A DNA stretch of 33,056 nucleotides from Acidimicrobiia bacterium (GTDB taxonomy: Bacteria; Actinomycetota; Acidimicrobiia; Spongiisociales; UBA5794): positions 1 to 33,056 of the forward strand of contig JALSQW010000057.1 of the NCBI GenBank assembly GCA_026985095.1. Direction: 5' to 3'. A program made the translations under genes and the position numbers. Numbering within the stretch: position 1 is the stretch's first letter; each line of letters starts with the position of its first letter. The notes under the pieces were generated by a model, which was not told the DNA's origin, searched no databases, and was given only the letters and a program-made list of their open reading frames with translations. This document shows positions 6,524 to 17,636 of this stretch, piece by piece.

Positions 6524-7690
6524 ATGCAGACCGCCGTGATCGTCGACGCCGTGCGTACCCCCCTGGGGAAGCGCAACGGCATGCTCGAAGACTGGCATCC
6601 CGTCGACCTGTCGTCCGAAACGCTGCGCGCCCTCGTCGACCGGACCGGCATCGACCCAGGGCTCATCGACGACGTGATCATGGGATGCGTCTCCCAGGTC
6701 GGCGAACAGACCTTCAACGTCGGTCGGAACGCGGCACTCGCCGCCGGATGGCCCGAGACGGTGCCCGGCGTCACCATCGACCGACAGTGCGGCTCTTCTC
6801 AACAGTCGGTCCACTTCGCCGCCCAGGGGGTCATGGCGGGCGTCTACGACGTCGCCGTCGCCGCCGGGGTCGAATCGATGACCCGCGTCCCGATGGGCAT
6901 CAGCTTCTCCCAAGGTCCAGGCAAGCCCTTCGGTGAGCGGATGCGGGCCCGCTACAACGATGGGCTCGTCCCTCAGGGGATCTCGGCCGAGATGATCGCC
7001 GACAAGTGGGGCATCCCACGCGAGGAGCTCGACGCGTACGCCTACGACTCGCACATGCGGGCCGCCCGCGCCACCGACGAGGGACGCTTCGACCGGGAGA
7101 TCGTGCCCATCGAGGTGAAACTCGACGACGGCACCGTCGAGACCGTCTCCCGCGACGAGGGGATCCGCCCGACCACCACCCCCGAGATCCTCGCCGGCCT
7201 ACGACCGGTCTTCAAGGACGACGGGGTCGTCACCGCGGGGAACTCGTCGCAGATCACCGACGGAGCCGCCGCGCTCCTCATCATGAGCGAGGACAAGGCC
7301 AACGAGTTGGGTCTGAGACCCCGCGCCCGGTTCGTCTCGTTCGCTCTCGCCGGCACCGACCCGGTCCTCATGCTCACCGGCCCGATCCCGGCCACCTTCA
7401 AGGCGCTCGAGCGCGCCGGCCTCACCGTCGACGACATCGACCTGTTCGAGATCAACGAGGCCTTCGCGTCGGTCATCGGCGCCTGGCGACGGGAAACCGG
7501 CGTGCCGTGGGAGAAGGTGAACGTCAACGGCGGCGCCATCGCCCTCGGACACCCCCTCGGAGCCACCGGCGCTCGCCTCATGACCACGCTGCTCAACGAG
7601 CTCGAGCGCTCGGGAGGCCGCTACGGGCTGCAGGCGATCTGCGAAGGTGGCGGCACCGCCAACGCCACCATCATCGAACGGCTCGACTGA
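6524..7690 (+). CDS. Acetyl-CoA acyltransferase (thiolase)
   Basis: This 388-residue thiolase either condenses two acyl-CoA units or cleaves a 3-ketoacyl-CoA. The acyl-accepting cysteine is C89 in DRQCGSSQQSVH. The second half carries NEAFASV, GGAIALGHPLGATGAR (catalytic His) and CEGGGTANATI (second catalytic Cys). The length is normal. A strong SD (GAGGAGGG) stands seven bases before the ATG, and the gene starts only 25 bases after tRNA-Ala. No other beta-oxidation gene is nearby, so degradation versus synthesis cannot be decided. The fadA/phaA names are not separable from sequence alone. Confidence 0.92.
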   Translation: MQTAVIVDAVRTPLGKRNGMLEDWHPVDLSSETLRALVDRTGIDPGLIDDVIMGCVSQVGEQTFNVGRNAALAAGWPETVPGVTIDRQCGSSQQSVHFAAQGVMAGVYDVAVAAGVESMTRVPMGISFSQGPGKPFGERMRARYNDGLVPQGISAEMIADKWGIPREELDAYAYDSHMRAARATDEGRFDREIVPIEVKLDDGTVETVSRDEGIRPTTTPEILAGLRPVFKDDGVVTAGNSSQITDGAAALLIMSEDKANELGLRPRARFVSFALAGTDPVLMLTGPIPATFKALERAGLTVDDIDLFEINEAFASVIGAWRRETGVPWEKVNVNGGAIALGHPLGATGARLMTTLLNELERSGGRYGLQAICEGGGTANATIIERLD

Positions 7691-7695
7691 CCGTC

Positions 7696-7929
7696 GTGGG
7701 GATCCTGCTCGTCGGCATCGCCATCGGAGCCGTCATCTTCCTCGGCACCCTGTGGACGGTCCGGCTCATCGAGCTCGGTCCCCCACCCGAGCCCGACCCC
7801 GACGCCGTTCAGGACGTCGACATCTCCTATCGATGCAGCGTCTGCGGGATGCAACTCACCGTCACCCAAGCCCAAGATGCCGAAGTCGACCCACCCCGCC
7901 ATTGTCGCGAGGAGATGGTCCCGCTCTGA
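7696..7929 (+). CDS. Small membrane-anchored zinc-ribbon protein
   Basis: This 77-residue protein starts with GTG five bases after the thiolase stop and is probably translated by coupling. One N-terminal helix (ILLVGIAIGAVIFLGTLWTV) is followed by a Pro/Asp linker and a small cytoplasmic domain: YRCSVCGMQ, then PPRHCREEM. C-x2-C plus H-C is a likely zinc-binding set, as in rubredoxin-like zinc ribbons. The function is unknown. The short length and the weak start keep confidence moderate, but the metal-site pattern is unlikely by chance. Confidence 0.65.
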   Translation: MGILLVGIAIGAVIFLGTLWTVRLIELGPPPEPDPDAVQDVDISYRCSVCGMQLTVTQAQDAEVDPPRHCREEMVPL

Positions 7930-7946
7930 ACGACACCGATGTAGTT

Positions 7947-7963
7947 CTCCACACCCTGTGGAG
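7947..7963. terminator. Hairpin between converging genes
   Basis: CTCCACA and TGTGGAG form a 7-bp stem around CCC, 17 bases past the stop of the zinc-ribbon gene and ahead of the converging crgA stop. It has no T run; a terminator role is likely but not certain. Confidence 0.45.
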
Positions 7964-8000
7964 GGAACCGGGGACAACTACACGCGTGGAGTTCCACCCG

Positions 8001-8255
8001 TCAGCGGTAGTTCAAGGTCATCGCGAAGCCGATCGCGATCAATCCCAACCCACCGAGCAGATAGGTGTTGGAGGTGCCGCCAGGGAGGAACCCCATGTAG
8101 TTGACGAGGATCATCACGATCCCGACGACCATGAGCCCGAACATCGTCGCCACGTACCACGTCGGTGACGGACCCTTGGTCTGCACAGGATCCGGACGAC
8201 GCTTCGGCGGCGTGGGACGACGCTTCGCCTTCTTGCGGCCTTTGGAGACTGGCAT
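8001..8255 (-). CDS. crgA: Cell division protein CrgA
   Basis: This 84-residue protein begins MPVSKGRKKAKRR, the basic cytoplasmic N-terminus typical of CrgA. Two membrane helices follow (YVATMFGLMVVGIVMILVNY and YLLGGLGLIAIGFAMTL), separated by a short outside loop FLPGGTSN. In actinobacteria CrgA is a septum protein that binds FtsZ, FtsI and other division proteins and modulates Z-ring timing. Its place beside a sortase and the pknB operon is conserved in the phylum. A -10 box (TACCCT) seven bases before the ATG suggests a leaderless transcript, divergent from the sortase gene. Confidence 0.93.
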   Translation of the reverse strand: MPVSKGRKKAKRRPTPPKRRPDPVQTKGPSPTWYVATMFGLMVVGIVMILVNYMGFLPGGTSNTYLLGGLGLIAIGFAMTLNYR

Positions 8256-8262
8256 GGGGGCA

Positions 8263-8268
8263 AGGGTA
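8263..8268 (-). promoter_or_regulatory. -10 box of crgA
   Basis: TACCCT on the minus strand, seven bases before the crgA ATG, with no SD in between. It faces the sortase promoter within an 84-base divergent gap. Confidence 0.5.
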
Positions 8269-8325
8269 GTCCCTCCAACCACGACGACCTTCCCTCTGGG
8301 CCCGTGCGCATCTCCCGTCCGCAGG

Positions 8326-8331
8326 TAGCCT
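8326..8331 (+). promoter_or_regulatory. -10 box of the sortase gene
   Basis: TAGCCT eight bases before the ATG at 8340, with no SD. It is consistent with a leaderless message. Confidence 0.5.
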
Positions 8332-8339
8332 GACGCCCG

Positions 8340-9104
8340 ATGACCGACACGATCGTCGAACCCGACCCGGCACCGGCCGTCGCCCCACGGCCCCGGTCGA
8401 CGCGCATCATCCGCGGCATCGGCTGGGCCAGCCTCATCTCCGGTCTCCTCATCCTCGGGTTCGTCGTTCAGCAGCTCTTCGTCACCACCTGGCTCGCCGA
8501 CCGCAACCAGGAGAACCTCGCGGCCGAAGCCGCCGACTACTTCGACACCGCGCAGATCACCCCCGTGCCCGTCTCCGAGGTCGAGTTCCTCGCCCCCGGC
8601 GCGCCTGCCCTCGTCGACCCCGACGACCCCAACGCTCCGCCCGAACCGGTCCTGCTGGTGGAGGCTCCCCCGGAGAAGGGGAAACCCTTCGCCATCATCC
8701 GGATCCCCAAGATCGAGAAGCTCCGTGACGGCTGGACCGTCGTGGAAGGGGTCTCCGTGCGGGATCTGAAGAACGGCGCCGGCCACATGCCCCACACCCC
8801 CCTGCCCGGCCAGCCGGGCAACGCCGTCATCTCGGGACACCGCACGACCTACGGGGCGCCGTTCTTCGATCTCGACACCCTCGTCCCCGGTGACCGCATC
8901 GAGGTCGAAACCGCCCTTGGCACCCACGTCTACGCCGTCAGGGAAACGATCATCGTCGAACCCACCGACCTGTGGGTCACCGAACCACGCGAAGGCGCAT
9001 GGCTCACCCTCACCACCTGCAACCCCAGGTTCTCGTCCCGGCAACGCCTCATCGTGTTCGCCGAGATGGTCGAGGGCCCCAACATGGCAGCGATCTACCG
9101 ATGA
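8340..9104 (+). CDS. srtE: Class E sortase
   Basis: This 254-residue transpeptidase should attach proteins with a C-terminal sorting signal to the cell wall. The cytoplasmic N-terminus is followed by one membrane anchor (about 28-48) and an Asp/Pro-rich linker. The sortase fold carries H167 (ISGHRTTYG), C227 (TLTTC) and an arginine nearby (R234 or R236). Class E is inferred from the actinobacterial crgA-sortase context and the overall length. No substrate with an LAxTG-type tail is encoded in the window. The next gene overlaps its stop by four bases (ATGA), marking an operon of three genes. Confidence 0.9.
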   Translation: MTDTIVEPDPAPAVAPRPRSTRIIRGIGWASLISGLLILGFVVQQLFVTTWLADRNQENLAAEAADYFDTAQITPVPVSEVEFLAPGAPALVDPDDPNAPPEPVLLVEAPPEKGKPFAIIRIPKIEKLRDGWTVVEGVSVRDLKNGAGHMPHTPLPGQPGNAVISGHRTTYGAPFFDLDTLVPGDRIEVETALGTHVYAVRETIIVEPTDLWVTEPREGAWLTLTTCNPRFSSRQRLIVFAEMVEGPNMAAIYR

Positions 9105-9246
9105 GGTCCCTGTACGACCGACTCCCCGGCCCTCCCGCCGCCAAGGCCCTCCAGATGGGTGTCCTCGTCGTGGCCGCGCTCGTCGTGCTCTTCTTCGTCT
9201 ACGACTGGATCGGCACCAACCTGCTCGACACCGGAGGAACGATCGG

Positions 9247-9250
<4 letters not shown>
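9101..9250 (+). CDS. Small single-helix membrane protein
   Basis: This 49-residue protein sits between the sortase and amidotransferase genes and overlaps both (ATGA at 9101, GTGA at 9247). It has a short basic N-terminus MRSLYDRLPGPPAAK, one helix (ALQMGVLVVAALVVLFFVYDWI) and a brief tail. The two overlaps make translation convincing. Small membrane proteins are common at this spot in actinobacterial sortase loci, but no role is established that I know of. Confidence 0.75.
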
Positions 9251-9806
<556 letters not shown>

Positions 9807-9825
<19 letters not shown>

Positions 9826-10639
9826 GTGCCGTCCGGGCCGCGCTGGATCAGCTCCTCATCCATGAGATCCTCCAACGCCATCGCCACCTCTTCGGTCGGG
9901 AACCCGGTCTCCCGACGGAGATCGTCGAAGGTCCGCGGTTCGTCGACGACCGACCGGACGATGGCGCCGCGAAGCTGGCGAGCCGACCCCTCGAACCGTG
10001 GATGCGGGCGCGCCGGCATGTAGGCGTCGGGTCCCGAGCACCACGACCCGACCGGGCAGTCGCCGCACGCCGGCCGCCTGGGCCGGCAGACCGTCGCCCC
10101 GAAGTCCATCATCGCCTGGTTCCACGCCCCGGCGTCGTCGCCGATGGCGGCCTCGGCGACCGCCCGCAGGGTGGCCCCATCCAGCGGCGTCCCGTACCAG
10201 CGCGACAGCACCCGCCGGAGGTTCGTGTCGATCGCCGGGACCTTCACCCCGAACGCGAACGACGCCACCGCCGCGGCCGTGTACGGGCCGACGCCCGGTA
10301 GCTGCACCAGCCCCTCGGGGGTGGTGGGCCATCCCCGATCGACGATCATCCTGGCGGCGTCCCGAAGGCGCTTCGCCCTGGCGTTGTACCCAAGCCCAGC
10401 CCACAACGCCATCACCTCCGCCAGGTCCGCGTCGGCGAGGGTCTCGATCGTCGGGAAACGAGCCACGAAAGCCCGGTACGGATCGACGACACGACCCGCC
10501 TGGGTCTGCTGGAGCATGAACTCCGACACGAGGATCCGGTACGGGTCGGTCTCGCCCCGCCACGGCAAGGCCCGCAGGTCACTCGCGGCGTACCACTGCA
10601 TGAGCGCCTGATTGCGCTCCGTCTCGACACGGGCCGTCA

Positions 10640-10640
<1 letters not shown>
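9807..10640 (-). CDS. mutY: A/G-specific adenine glycosylase MutY
   Basis: This 277-residue repair enzyme removes adenine mispaired with 8-oxoguanine. The general acid is E40 in SEFMLQQTQ, the HhH motif is LPGVGPYTAAAVASFA, and the catalytic Asp is D138 in AIDTNLRRVL. A 4Fe-4S cluster is bound by C185, C192, C195 and C201 (C-x6-C-x2-C-x5-C). The long NUDIX-like C-terminal domain of E. coli MutY is replaced by about 60 residues that look like a small winged helix. Its ATG overlaps the pknB stop by one base (TGATG), so it appears to be the last gene of the cell-wall operon. Confidence 0.93.
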
Positions 10641-12805
<2,165 letters not shown>

Positions 12806-12851
12806 ATCGGCTCGCGATGCTACCGAGAGTCCGGAAGAAGCAGCCTCGGGC

Positions 12852-14324
12852 TCACCCCGGCAATCCCAGGAACTCCCGGAACAGGTCCGCCGCGATGGGT
12901 GCGGCGACGGACCCTCCGCTGGCGGATTCCCCCGCCACACCACCGGACTCCACCACGACCGCCACCGCGATCTGACGCCGGCCCGGCTCGGGATCCAACG
13001 GCGCGAACCCGATGAACCAGGCGTGCGGGGCGCCGCCGGTCACCTCCGCCGTACCGGTCTTGCCGGCGATCCGCACCCCCGGCACCGCCGCCCGCCTCGC
13101 CGTCCCGGAGATGACGGTCCGCTCCATCAACTCGGCCAGGACCGCGGCCGTGGCCGGGCTCACCGCCCGCCGCCACGGCACCGGCTCGGTTCGCTCCTCC
13201 ACCCGACCATCGGATGTGAACACCGTGTCGACGACGTACGGGACCATGGCGGTCCCATCGTTGGCGACCGCTGCAGCCACCAGCGCCATCTGCATCGGCG
13301 TGGCGACCACGTCCCGCTGCCCGATGGCGTTCTGGGCGGTCGCCGCCGGATCGTCGGAGAAGGACGCCGCCTCCGGGATCCGAGCAGCGACGACCGGCAG
13401 ATCGAAGGGGATCTCCTCGTTGAACCCGAACGCCTCGGCCGTCGTCACCAGCCGCTCCGCCCCGACCTGCATCCCCAGGGCCGCGAACACCGTGTTGCAG
13501 GAACGCACGAACGCGTCGGCGAGCGTCACCTCCGTCCCCTCCCCGCAGCGGCCGCGGTCGAAGTTGCGGATCGTCGCGGTCGAACCCGGGAGCGTCTGTT
13601 CCAACCGATCGGGGAACGACGCCGAGGGGCCCGCCACGCCCGACTCCAAGGCCGCGGCGGTGGTGATCACCTTGAAGGTCGAGCCGGGCGGATAGACCTC
13701 CTCGATGGCCCGGTCCACCAGCGGGCGGTCCGGGTCCTGCTCCAAGGCGACCCCCGCCGAGCCTGCCCCGCGCCCGATGACCGTGTTCGGGTCGAACCCG
13801 GGGCTGGAGACCATCGCCAGCACGGCGCCGGTCGCCGGGTCGAGAGCCACGATGGCGCCCCGTTGATCCCCCAGCGCCTCCGCCGCCGCCGCCTGGAGCT
13901 CGTGTTCGATGGTCAACCGGAGACCCCGCGGGCCGATGTCGCGTCCGAACACCACGTCCAGGACACCAGAGATCGTCGACCCCCGGTTGGAGACCAGATC
14001 GCGGGCCCGTTCCTTCTCGAGGCCCGTCGAGGAAAACAGGACCGACGTGTAGCCCACGACGTGACCGTAGAGGTCCCGGTGCGGGTAGCTGCGACGGAAC
14101 GACCGGGGATCGTCCGGATCCGGTTGCGACACCGCAACGACGGTCCCGTCGGCGGTGACGATCGCGCCACGCTCACGACCCGTGCGGAACGCCGCCAACC
14201 GCACGTTGCGGGGGTCGTCCCGGTACTCGGGTCCCGCCACGGCCTGCGTGTAGGTGGCGACGACGGCCAACACGGCGAAGATCGTCAAGATGCCGTACGC
14301 GAGACGACGGATGGGGTCGTTCAC
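12852..14324 (-). CDS. pbpA: Class B penicillin-binding protein PbpA
   Basis: This 490-residue transpeptidase cross-links peptidoglycan. One N-terminal membrane anchor (about 8-30) is followed by a dimerisation region. The catalytic domain has S215 in PPGSTFK, S275 in RSCNT and K422 in GKTGTAEV, the three active-site motifs. It is shorter than septal FtsI-type proteins, as expected for actinobacterial PbpA. The ATG overlaps the rodA stop by four bases, so the polymerase RodA and this transpeptidase are made together. In mycobacteria PbpA is a phosphorylation target of this kinase system. Confidence 0.95.
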   Translation of the reverse strand: MNDPIRRLAYGILTIFAVLAVVATYTQAVAGPEYRDDPRNVRLAAFRTGRERGAIVTADGTVVAVSQPDPDDPRSFRRSYPHRDLYGHVVGYTSVLFSSTGLEKERARDLVSNRGSTISGVLDVVFGRDIGPRGLRLTIEHELQAAAAEALGDQRGAIVALDPATGAVLAMVSSPGFDPNTVIGRGAGSAGVALEQDPDRPLVDRAIEEVYPPGSTFKVITTAAALESGVAGPSASFPDRLEQTLPGSTATIRNFDRGRCGEGTEVTLADAFVRSCNTVFAALGMQVGAERLVTTAEAFGFNEEIPFDLPVVAARIPEAASFSDDPAATAQNAIGQRDVVATPMQMALVAAAVANDGTAMVPYVVDTVFTSDGRVEERTEPVPWRRAVSPATAAVLAELMERTVISGTARRAAVPGVRIAGKTGTAEVTGGAPHAWFIGFAPLDPEPGRRQIAVAVVVESGGVAGESASGGSVAAPIAADLFREFLGLPG

Positions 14325-15616
14325 GTCCGCTCCTCATGGGAGATCCGAGCCAGCAGCACGACGGTCGTCATCGAAGCCAGCAGCGACGAGCCCCCGTACG
14401 ACAGGAACGGCAACGTGATGCCCGTCACCGGCAGGATCCGGAGCACCCCGGCGAGGATCAGCGCGGTCTGGATCCCCAGCAGCGCCGTCAACCCGGTCGC
14501 CAGGAACTTCCGGAACCGATCGCGGGACCGCAGCGCGATCCCGAACCCGATCGTCACCAGCAGCACGAACGCCGCGATCACCGCGATCGTGCCCGCCAGA
14601 CCCAACTCCTCGCCGATGGCGGCGAAGATGTAGTCGGTGGTCGCGGCCGGAATCGCGTCGGGTCGACCCAACCCGAGACCCGCCCCGGTGAGGCTTCCGC
14701 TACCGAGGGCGAACAGGCCCTGCGCGACCTGATAGCCCGTATCGGTGTAATCGGCGAAGGGATGCAACCATCCCGCCACTCGACGCTGGACGTGCCCGAA
14801 CGACAGGTAGCCGACGACGCCCCCGACGATCACGAGCACGGCGCCGACACCGAGGTACACGGCCCGACCCGTCGCCGCGTACAACATGACGATGAACAGG
14901 GCGAAGATGAGCAGGGAAGCACCCAGGTCACGCTGGTAGATGAGGACCAGGAACGCGGCTCCCGCCGCGATCGCGACCGGAGCGAGGTAGCGGGGCTCGG
15001 GAAGCCGGAGCCTCCCGATCGACCGGTCCACCACCGACATCGCCGGCGCCCGGTCGGCCAGATACGAGGCGAGGAAGATGGCCAGCAGCACCTTGGCGAC
15101 CTCGCCAGGCTGGAAGCTCAACGCCCGATCGAGACCCGGAAGGTTCAGGCGCACCCACAGGCGCGATCCGTTGACGGTGGCGCCGTGCAACGGCCACGAG
15201 GAAGGCAGCAGCGGCAACACGAGGAGCACCACCGCCCCGGCGAGGAACAGGTACCGATAGCGGCGGAGCACCGCGACACCTTCGGAGCGCAGCACGTACG
15301 ACACCCACGCCCCGACGCCGGCGGCCACCAGCAGCGACCAGCGCTGCACGTTCGCCAATCGGGGATCGATCCGGTAGACCTCGATGAAGCCGACTCCCGT
15401 CAGGAACGCGGTCACGGGCAGCAAGAGCGGATCGGCCGACGGCGACCATGTGCGGATCGCCATGTGCAATCCGCCGAACGCAGCGAGGAACGTGATGAGC
15501 GTCAGCGCCACCTGCGCGTCGAGCCATGAACCGCCGGCGAACTCGACGATGGCGACTCCGAGGCCGGCGATGACGGAGGCGGCGACGATCAGCGCCGCCT
15601 CGAGGTTGCGGGTCAT
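14321..15616 (-). CDS. rodA: SEDS glycosyltransferase RodA/FtsW family
   Basis: This 431-residue membrane protein has 10 or more helices. SEDS proteins polymerise lipid II into glycan strands. The family landmarks are visible: FQPGEVAKVLLAIFLASYLA, the loop YQRDLGASLLIF, GYQVAQGLFALGSGSLTGAG and the end ITLPFLSYGGSSLLAS. The start ATG 15616 overlaps the pstP stop (ATGA); an upstream in-frame extension is Arg-rich and overlaps pstP, so I reject it. Its pairing with PbpA identifies it as RodA-type and not the division protein FtsW. Confidence 0.95.
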   Translation of the reverse strand: MTRNLEAALIVAASVIAGLGVAIVEFAGGSWLDAQVALTLITFLAAFGGLHMAIRTWSPSADPLLLPVTAFLTGVGFIEVYRIDPRLANVQRWSLLVAAGVGAWVSYVLRSEGVAVLRRYRYLFLAGAVVLLVLPLLPSSWPLHGATVNGSRLWVRLNLPGLDRALSFQPGEVAKVLLAIFLASYLADRAPAMSVVDRSIGRLRLPEPRYLAPVAIAAGAAFLVLIYQRDLGASLLIFALFIVMLYAATGRAVYLGVGAVLVIVGGVVGYLSFGHVQRRVAGWLHPFADYTDTGYQVAQGLFALGSGSLTGAGLGLGRPDAIPAATTDYIFAAIGEELGLAGTIAVIAAFVLLVTIGFGIALRSRDRFRKFLATGLTALLGIQTALILAGVLRILPVTGITLPFLSYGGSSLLASMTTVVLLARISHEERT

Positions 15617-16332
15617 GGCGTGACGTCGACGACCACGACGCTGACGTTGTCGACCCCGCCGGCGGCGTTGGCGGCCTCGATCAGTCCCCACACGGCGGCT
15701 TCCGGGTCGGGGCTCTCCGCGAGGATGCGACGGATCGTCAACTCCTCGACCATGTCGGTCAGACCGTCGGAGCACATCATCACCCGGTCGCCCGGAACCA
15801 CCTCGAGGTCGATGGCGTCGACCTCCACGGGCCCGAGACCGAGGGACCGTGTCAGCAGATGCCGCTTCGGATGGCTGAACGCCGCGTCTCGCGAGAGGTG
15901 ACCGAGACCGACGAGCTCCTCGACGACGGTGTGGTCGGTGGTGAGCAGCTCGAGGTCGCCATCGCGCAGCAGATACGCACGACTGTCCCCGACGTGTCCG
16001 ATCTCGAGAACGCCGTCCGGCCCGAACCGCCCCAGCGTCATGGTCGTTCCCATGCCGCGGAGCTCCGGGCGGTCCTCACCGGCGGCGAGGACCGCCTCGT
16101 TCGCGTCCCGGACCCTACGGGCCGGGGTCTCGTCGGCTTCGGGCGGCGCTGCGGCCGCCGCCTCCATCGCCACGCGACTGGCCACCTCCCCGGCGACGTG
16201 ACCACCCATCCCGTCGGCGACGCCGACCAGCAGCGGCCCGGGCGAGGCACCTGCGGTCTCCGGGAACACCGTGTCCTCGTTGCCGTCCCTGACCAGCCCC
16301 GTATCGGTTCCGCTCGCCCAGATGTAGTTCAT
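15613..16332 (-). CDS. pstP: PP2C-type Ser/Thr phosphatase PstP
   Basis: This 239-residue metal-dependent phosphatase reverses PknB phosphorylation. Motifs: RDGNEDTVF, VADGMGGHVAGEVAS, GHVGDSRAYLLRDG, CSDGLTDM and GGVDNVSVVVVD, which supply the Asp ligands for two or three Mn/Mg ions. The protein ends right after the catalytic domain. It therefore lacks the membrane helix and outside domain found in the mycobacterial enzyme and should be soluble. It overlaps fhaB upstream and rodA downstream by four bases each. Confidence 0.94.
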   Translation of the reverse strand: MNYIWASGTDTGLVRDGNEDTVFPETAGASPGPLLVGVADGMGGHVAGEVASRVAMEAAAAAPPEADETPARRVRDANEAVLAAGEDRPELRGMGTTMTLGRFGPDGVLEIGHVGDSRAYLLRDGDLELLTTDHTVVEELVGLGHLSRDAAFSHPKRHLLTRSLGLGPVEVDAIDLEVVPGDRVMMCSDGLTDMVEELTIRRILAESPDPEAAVWGLIEAANAAGGVDNVSVVVVDVTP

Positions 16333-16748
16333 CTCACCTCGAGGATCGTCTTGCCGATCTGCACGGTATCCCCTTTCCGGACCGGGGTCGGCGTGTTCCC
16401 GACCCGGCGACCGTTCAGGTAGGTGCCGTTGGTGCTGCCGAGATCAGTGACGACCACGGCGTCGTCCGCCAGTCCCACCCTGGCATGGAACTCGGAAGCG
16501 TACGGATCGTCGATGGGTATGTCGGCTTGCTCGCTCCGGCCGATGACGTGACCCGACGACCGCAGCCGCACCCGCTCACCCTTCCCCTCCCCACCGCGGA
16601 TCAGCACGATCTCGCTGGCTCGACGACCGTACCGCCCTGAACCGACGGGACCCAGGTTGGCGCGCACCGCTCTGGCGATCTGCCACAAGAACAGGTACAG
16701 CAAGACGATGAACAGCACCTTCAGGATGTTGAGGAACAGCACCGGCAT
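16329..16748 (-). CDS. fhaB: FHA-domain protein FhaB
   Basis: This 139-residue protein has an N-terminal membrane helix (LFLNILKVLFIVLLYLFLW), a basic linker and one FHA domain (about 65-139) that binds phosphothreonine: HVIGRSEQADIPIDDPYAS, then FHARV and DLGSTNGTYLNGRRVG. The usual S-S-x-H of the binding loop is here A-S-E-F-H. In mycobacteria the FhaB protein (FipA) links kinase signalling to division. The start ATG shares one base with the fhaA stop (TGATG). Confidence 0.92.
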   Translation of the reverse strand: MPVLFLNILKVLFIVLLYLFLWQIARAVRANLGPVGSGRYGRRASEIVLIRGGEGKGERVRLRSSGHVIGRSEQADIPIDDPYASEFHARVGLADDAVVVTDLGSTNGTYLNGRRVGNTPTPVRKGDTVQIGKTILEVR

Positions 16749-17428
16749 CAGCCGACCGTCCTGAACACGAAGGGGATCCTCGCCAGGACGATCTCGTCGC
16801 CCGGCACGATCTTGACCGGCTCGTCCCCCACTCGACGGCCGTTGTGGAACGTCCCGTTGGCCGAGTCCAGGTCGGTCAGGTGGATCCCATCGGCCTCGCG
16901 GACCACCAGCGCATGATGACGCGAGACCTCGGGGAACGGCACGATGGCGTCCGCATCGAGAGCGCGGCCGATCACGATCCGGTTGTCGCGGAGGGTGACG
17001 ACGGTCCGTCCGTCGTCGGCGATGAGCTGACCCCAGTAGGGGCGATCCCCTGCCTCGGTCCGTCCGACACACTCGACGAGACCCCGCGGCGTGGCGTCGT
17101 CGGCCACGACCTCGACCTGGACCGGGCCACGGGTCCGCCAGCCTCGCTCGGCGGCGATGGCCTCCACGGCGTAGGTCAGCTCTCTGGCGAGCTCGTCGAC
17201 GTCGAGCTCGACGTCCAGATCGGAGCGGTTGATGCGCACCTCGAGCCGGTTGGGGATCTCCGGCCCGCCGTCGCCGGAGGTCTTGAGGAAGTCGACCTGG
17301 CGGATGAGACGGTCGGCGATCTCGACGGGATGCATCCGGCCGCGGAAGACCGCACTCGTCGTGCCGTCGACGAGGCGTTCGAGCCGTCGTTCGAGTTCCC
17401 GAGCCAGCTTCACGAGCTGTCCCTCCAC
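16748..17428 (-). CDS. fhaA: FHA-domain protein FhaA
   Basis: This 226-residue protein is the first gene of the operon. Residues 1-115 are a DUF3662 domain (LERRLERLVDGTTSAVFRG, then HPVEIADRLIRQVD). The FHA domain follows at about 145-226 (RIVIGRALDADAIV, VSRHHALV, DLDSANGTFHNGRRVG). In mycobacteria FhaA binds phosphorylated PknB and the lipid II flippase MviN, restraining wall synthesis. The linker between the two domains is much shorter than in mycobacterial FhaA. The start is GTG; a -10 box lies 24 bases upstream. Confidence 0.93.
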   Translation of the reverse strand: MEGQLVKLARELERRLERLVDGTTSAVFRGRMHPVEIADRLIRQVDFLKTSGDGGPEIPNRLEVRINRSDLDVELDVDELARELTYAVEAIAAERGWRTRGPVQVEVVADDATPRGLVECVGRTEAGDRPYWGQLIADDGRTVVTLRDNRIVIGRALDADAIVPFPEVSRHHALVVREADGIHLTDLDSANGTFHNGRRVGDEPVKIVPGDEIVLARIPFVFRTVG

Positions 17429-17452
17429 AGGTGGCGATAACCGTCCGACCCG

Positions 17453-17458
17453 ATTGTA
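17453..17458 (-). promoter_or_regulatory. -10 box of the fhaA-to-mutY operon
   Basis: TACAAT on the minus strand predicts a leader of about 18 bases. No -35 of the TTGACA type is found at normal spacing. This is the only good promoter before the eight overlapping or nearly touching genes, although pknB may have a weaker one in the 46-base gap (TAGCAT near 12816-12821). Confidence 0.55.
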
Positions 17459-17549
17459 TGAGCTGGCGCAGGATGGAGGTCCCGGGACGGCCCGGGCCGA
17501 CCGCCGCCCCGTTCGCTTACAGACGGTCGTGGTACCCTTCCGGCGCCGC

Positions 17550-17633
<84 letters not shown>

Positions 17634-17636
17634 CCC

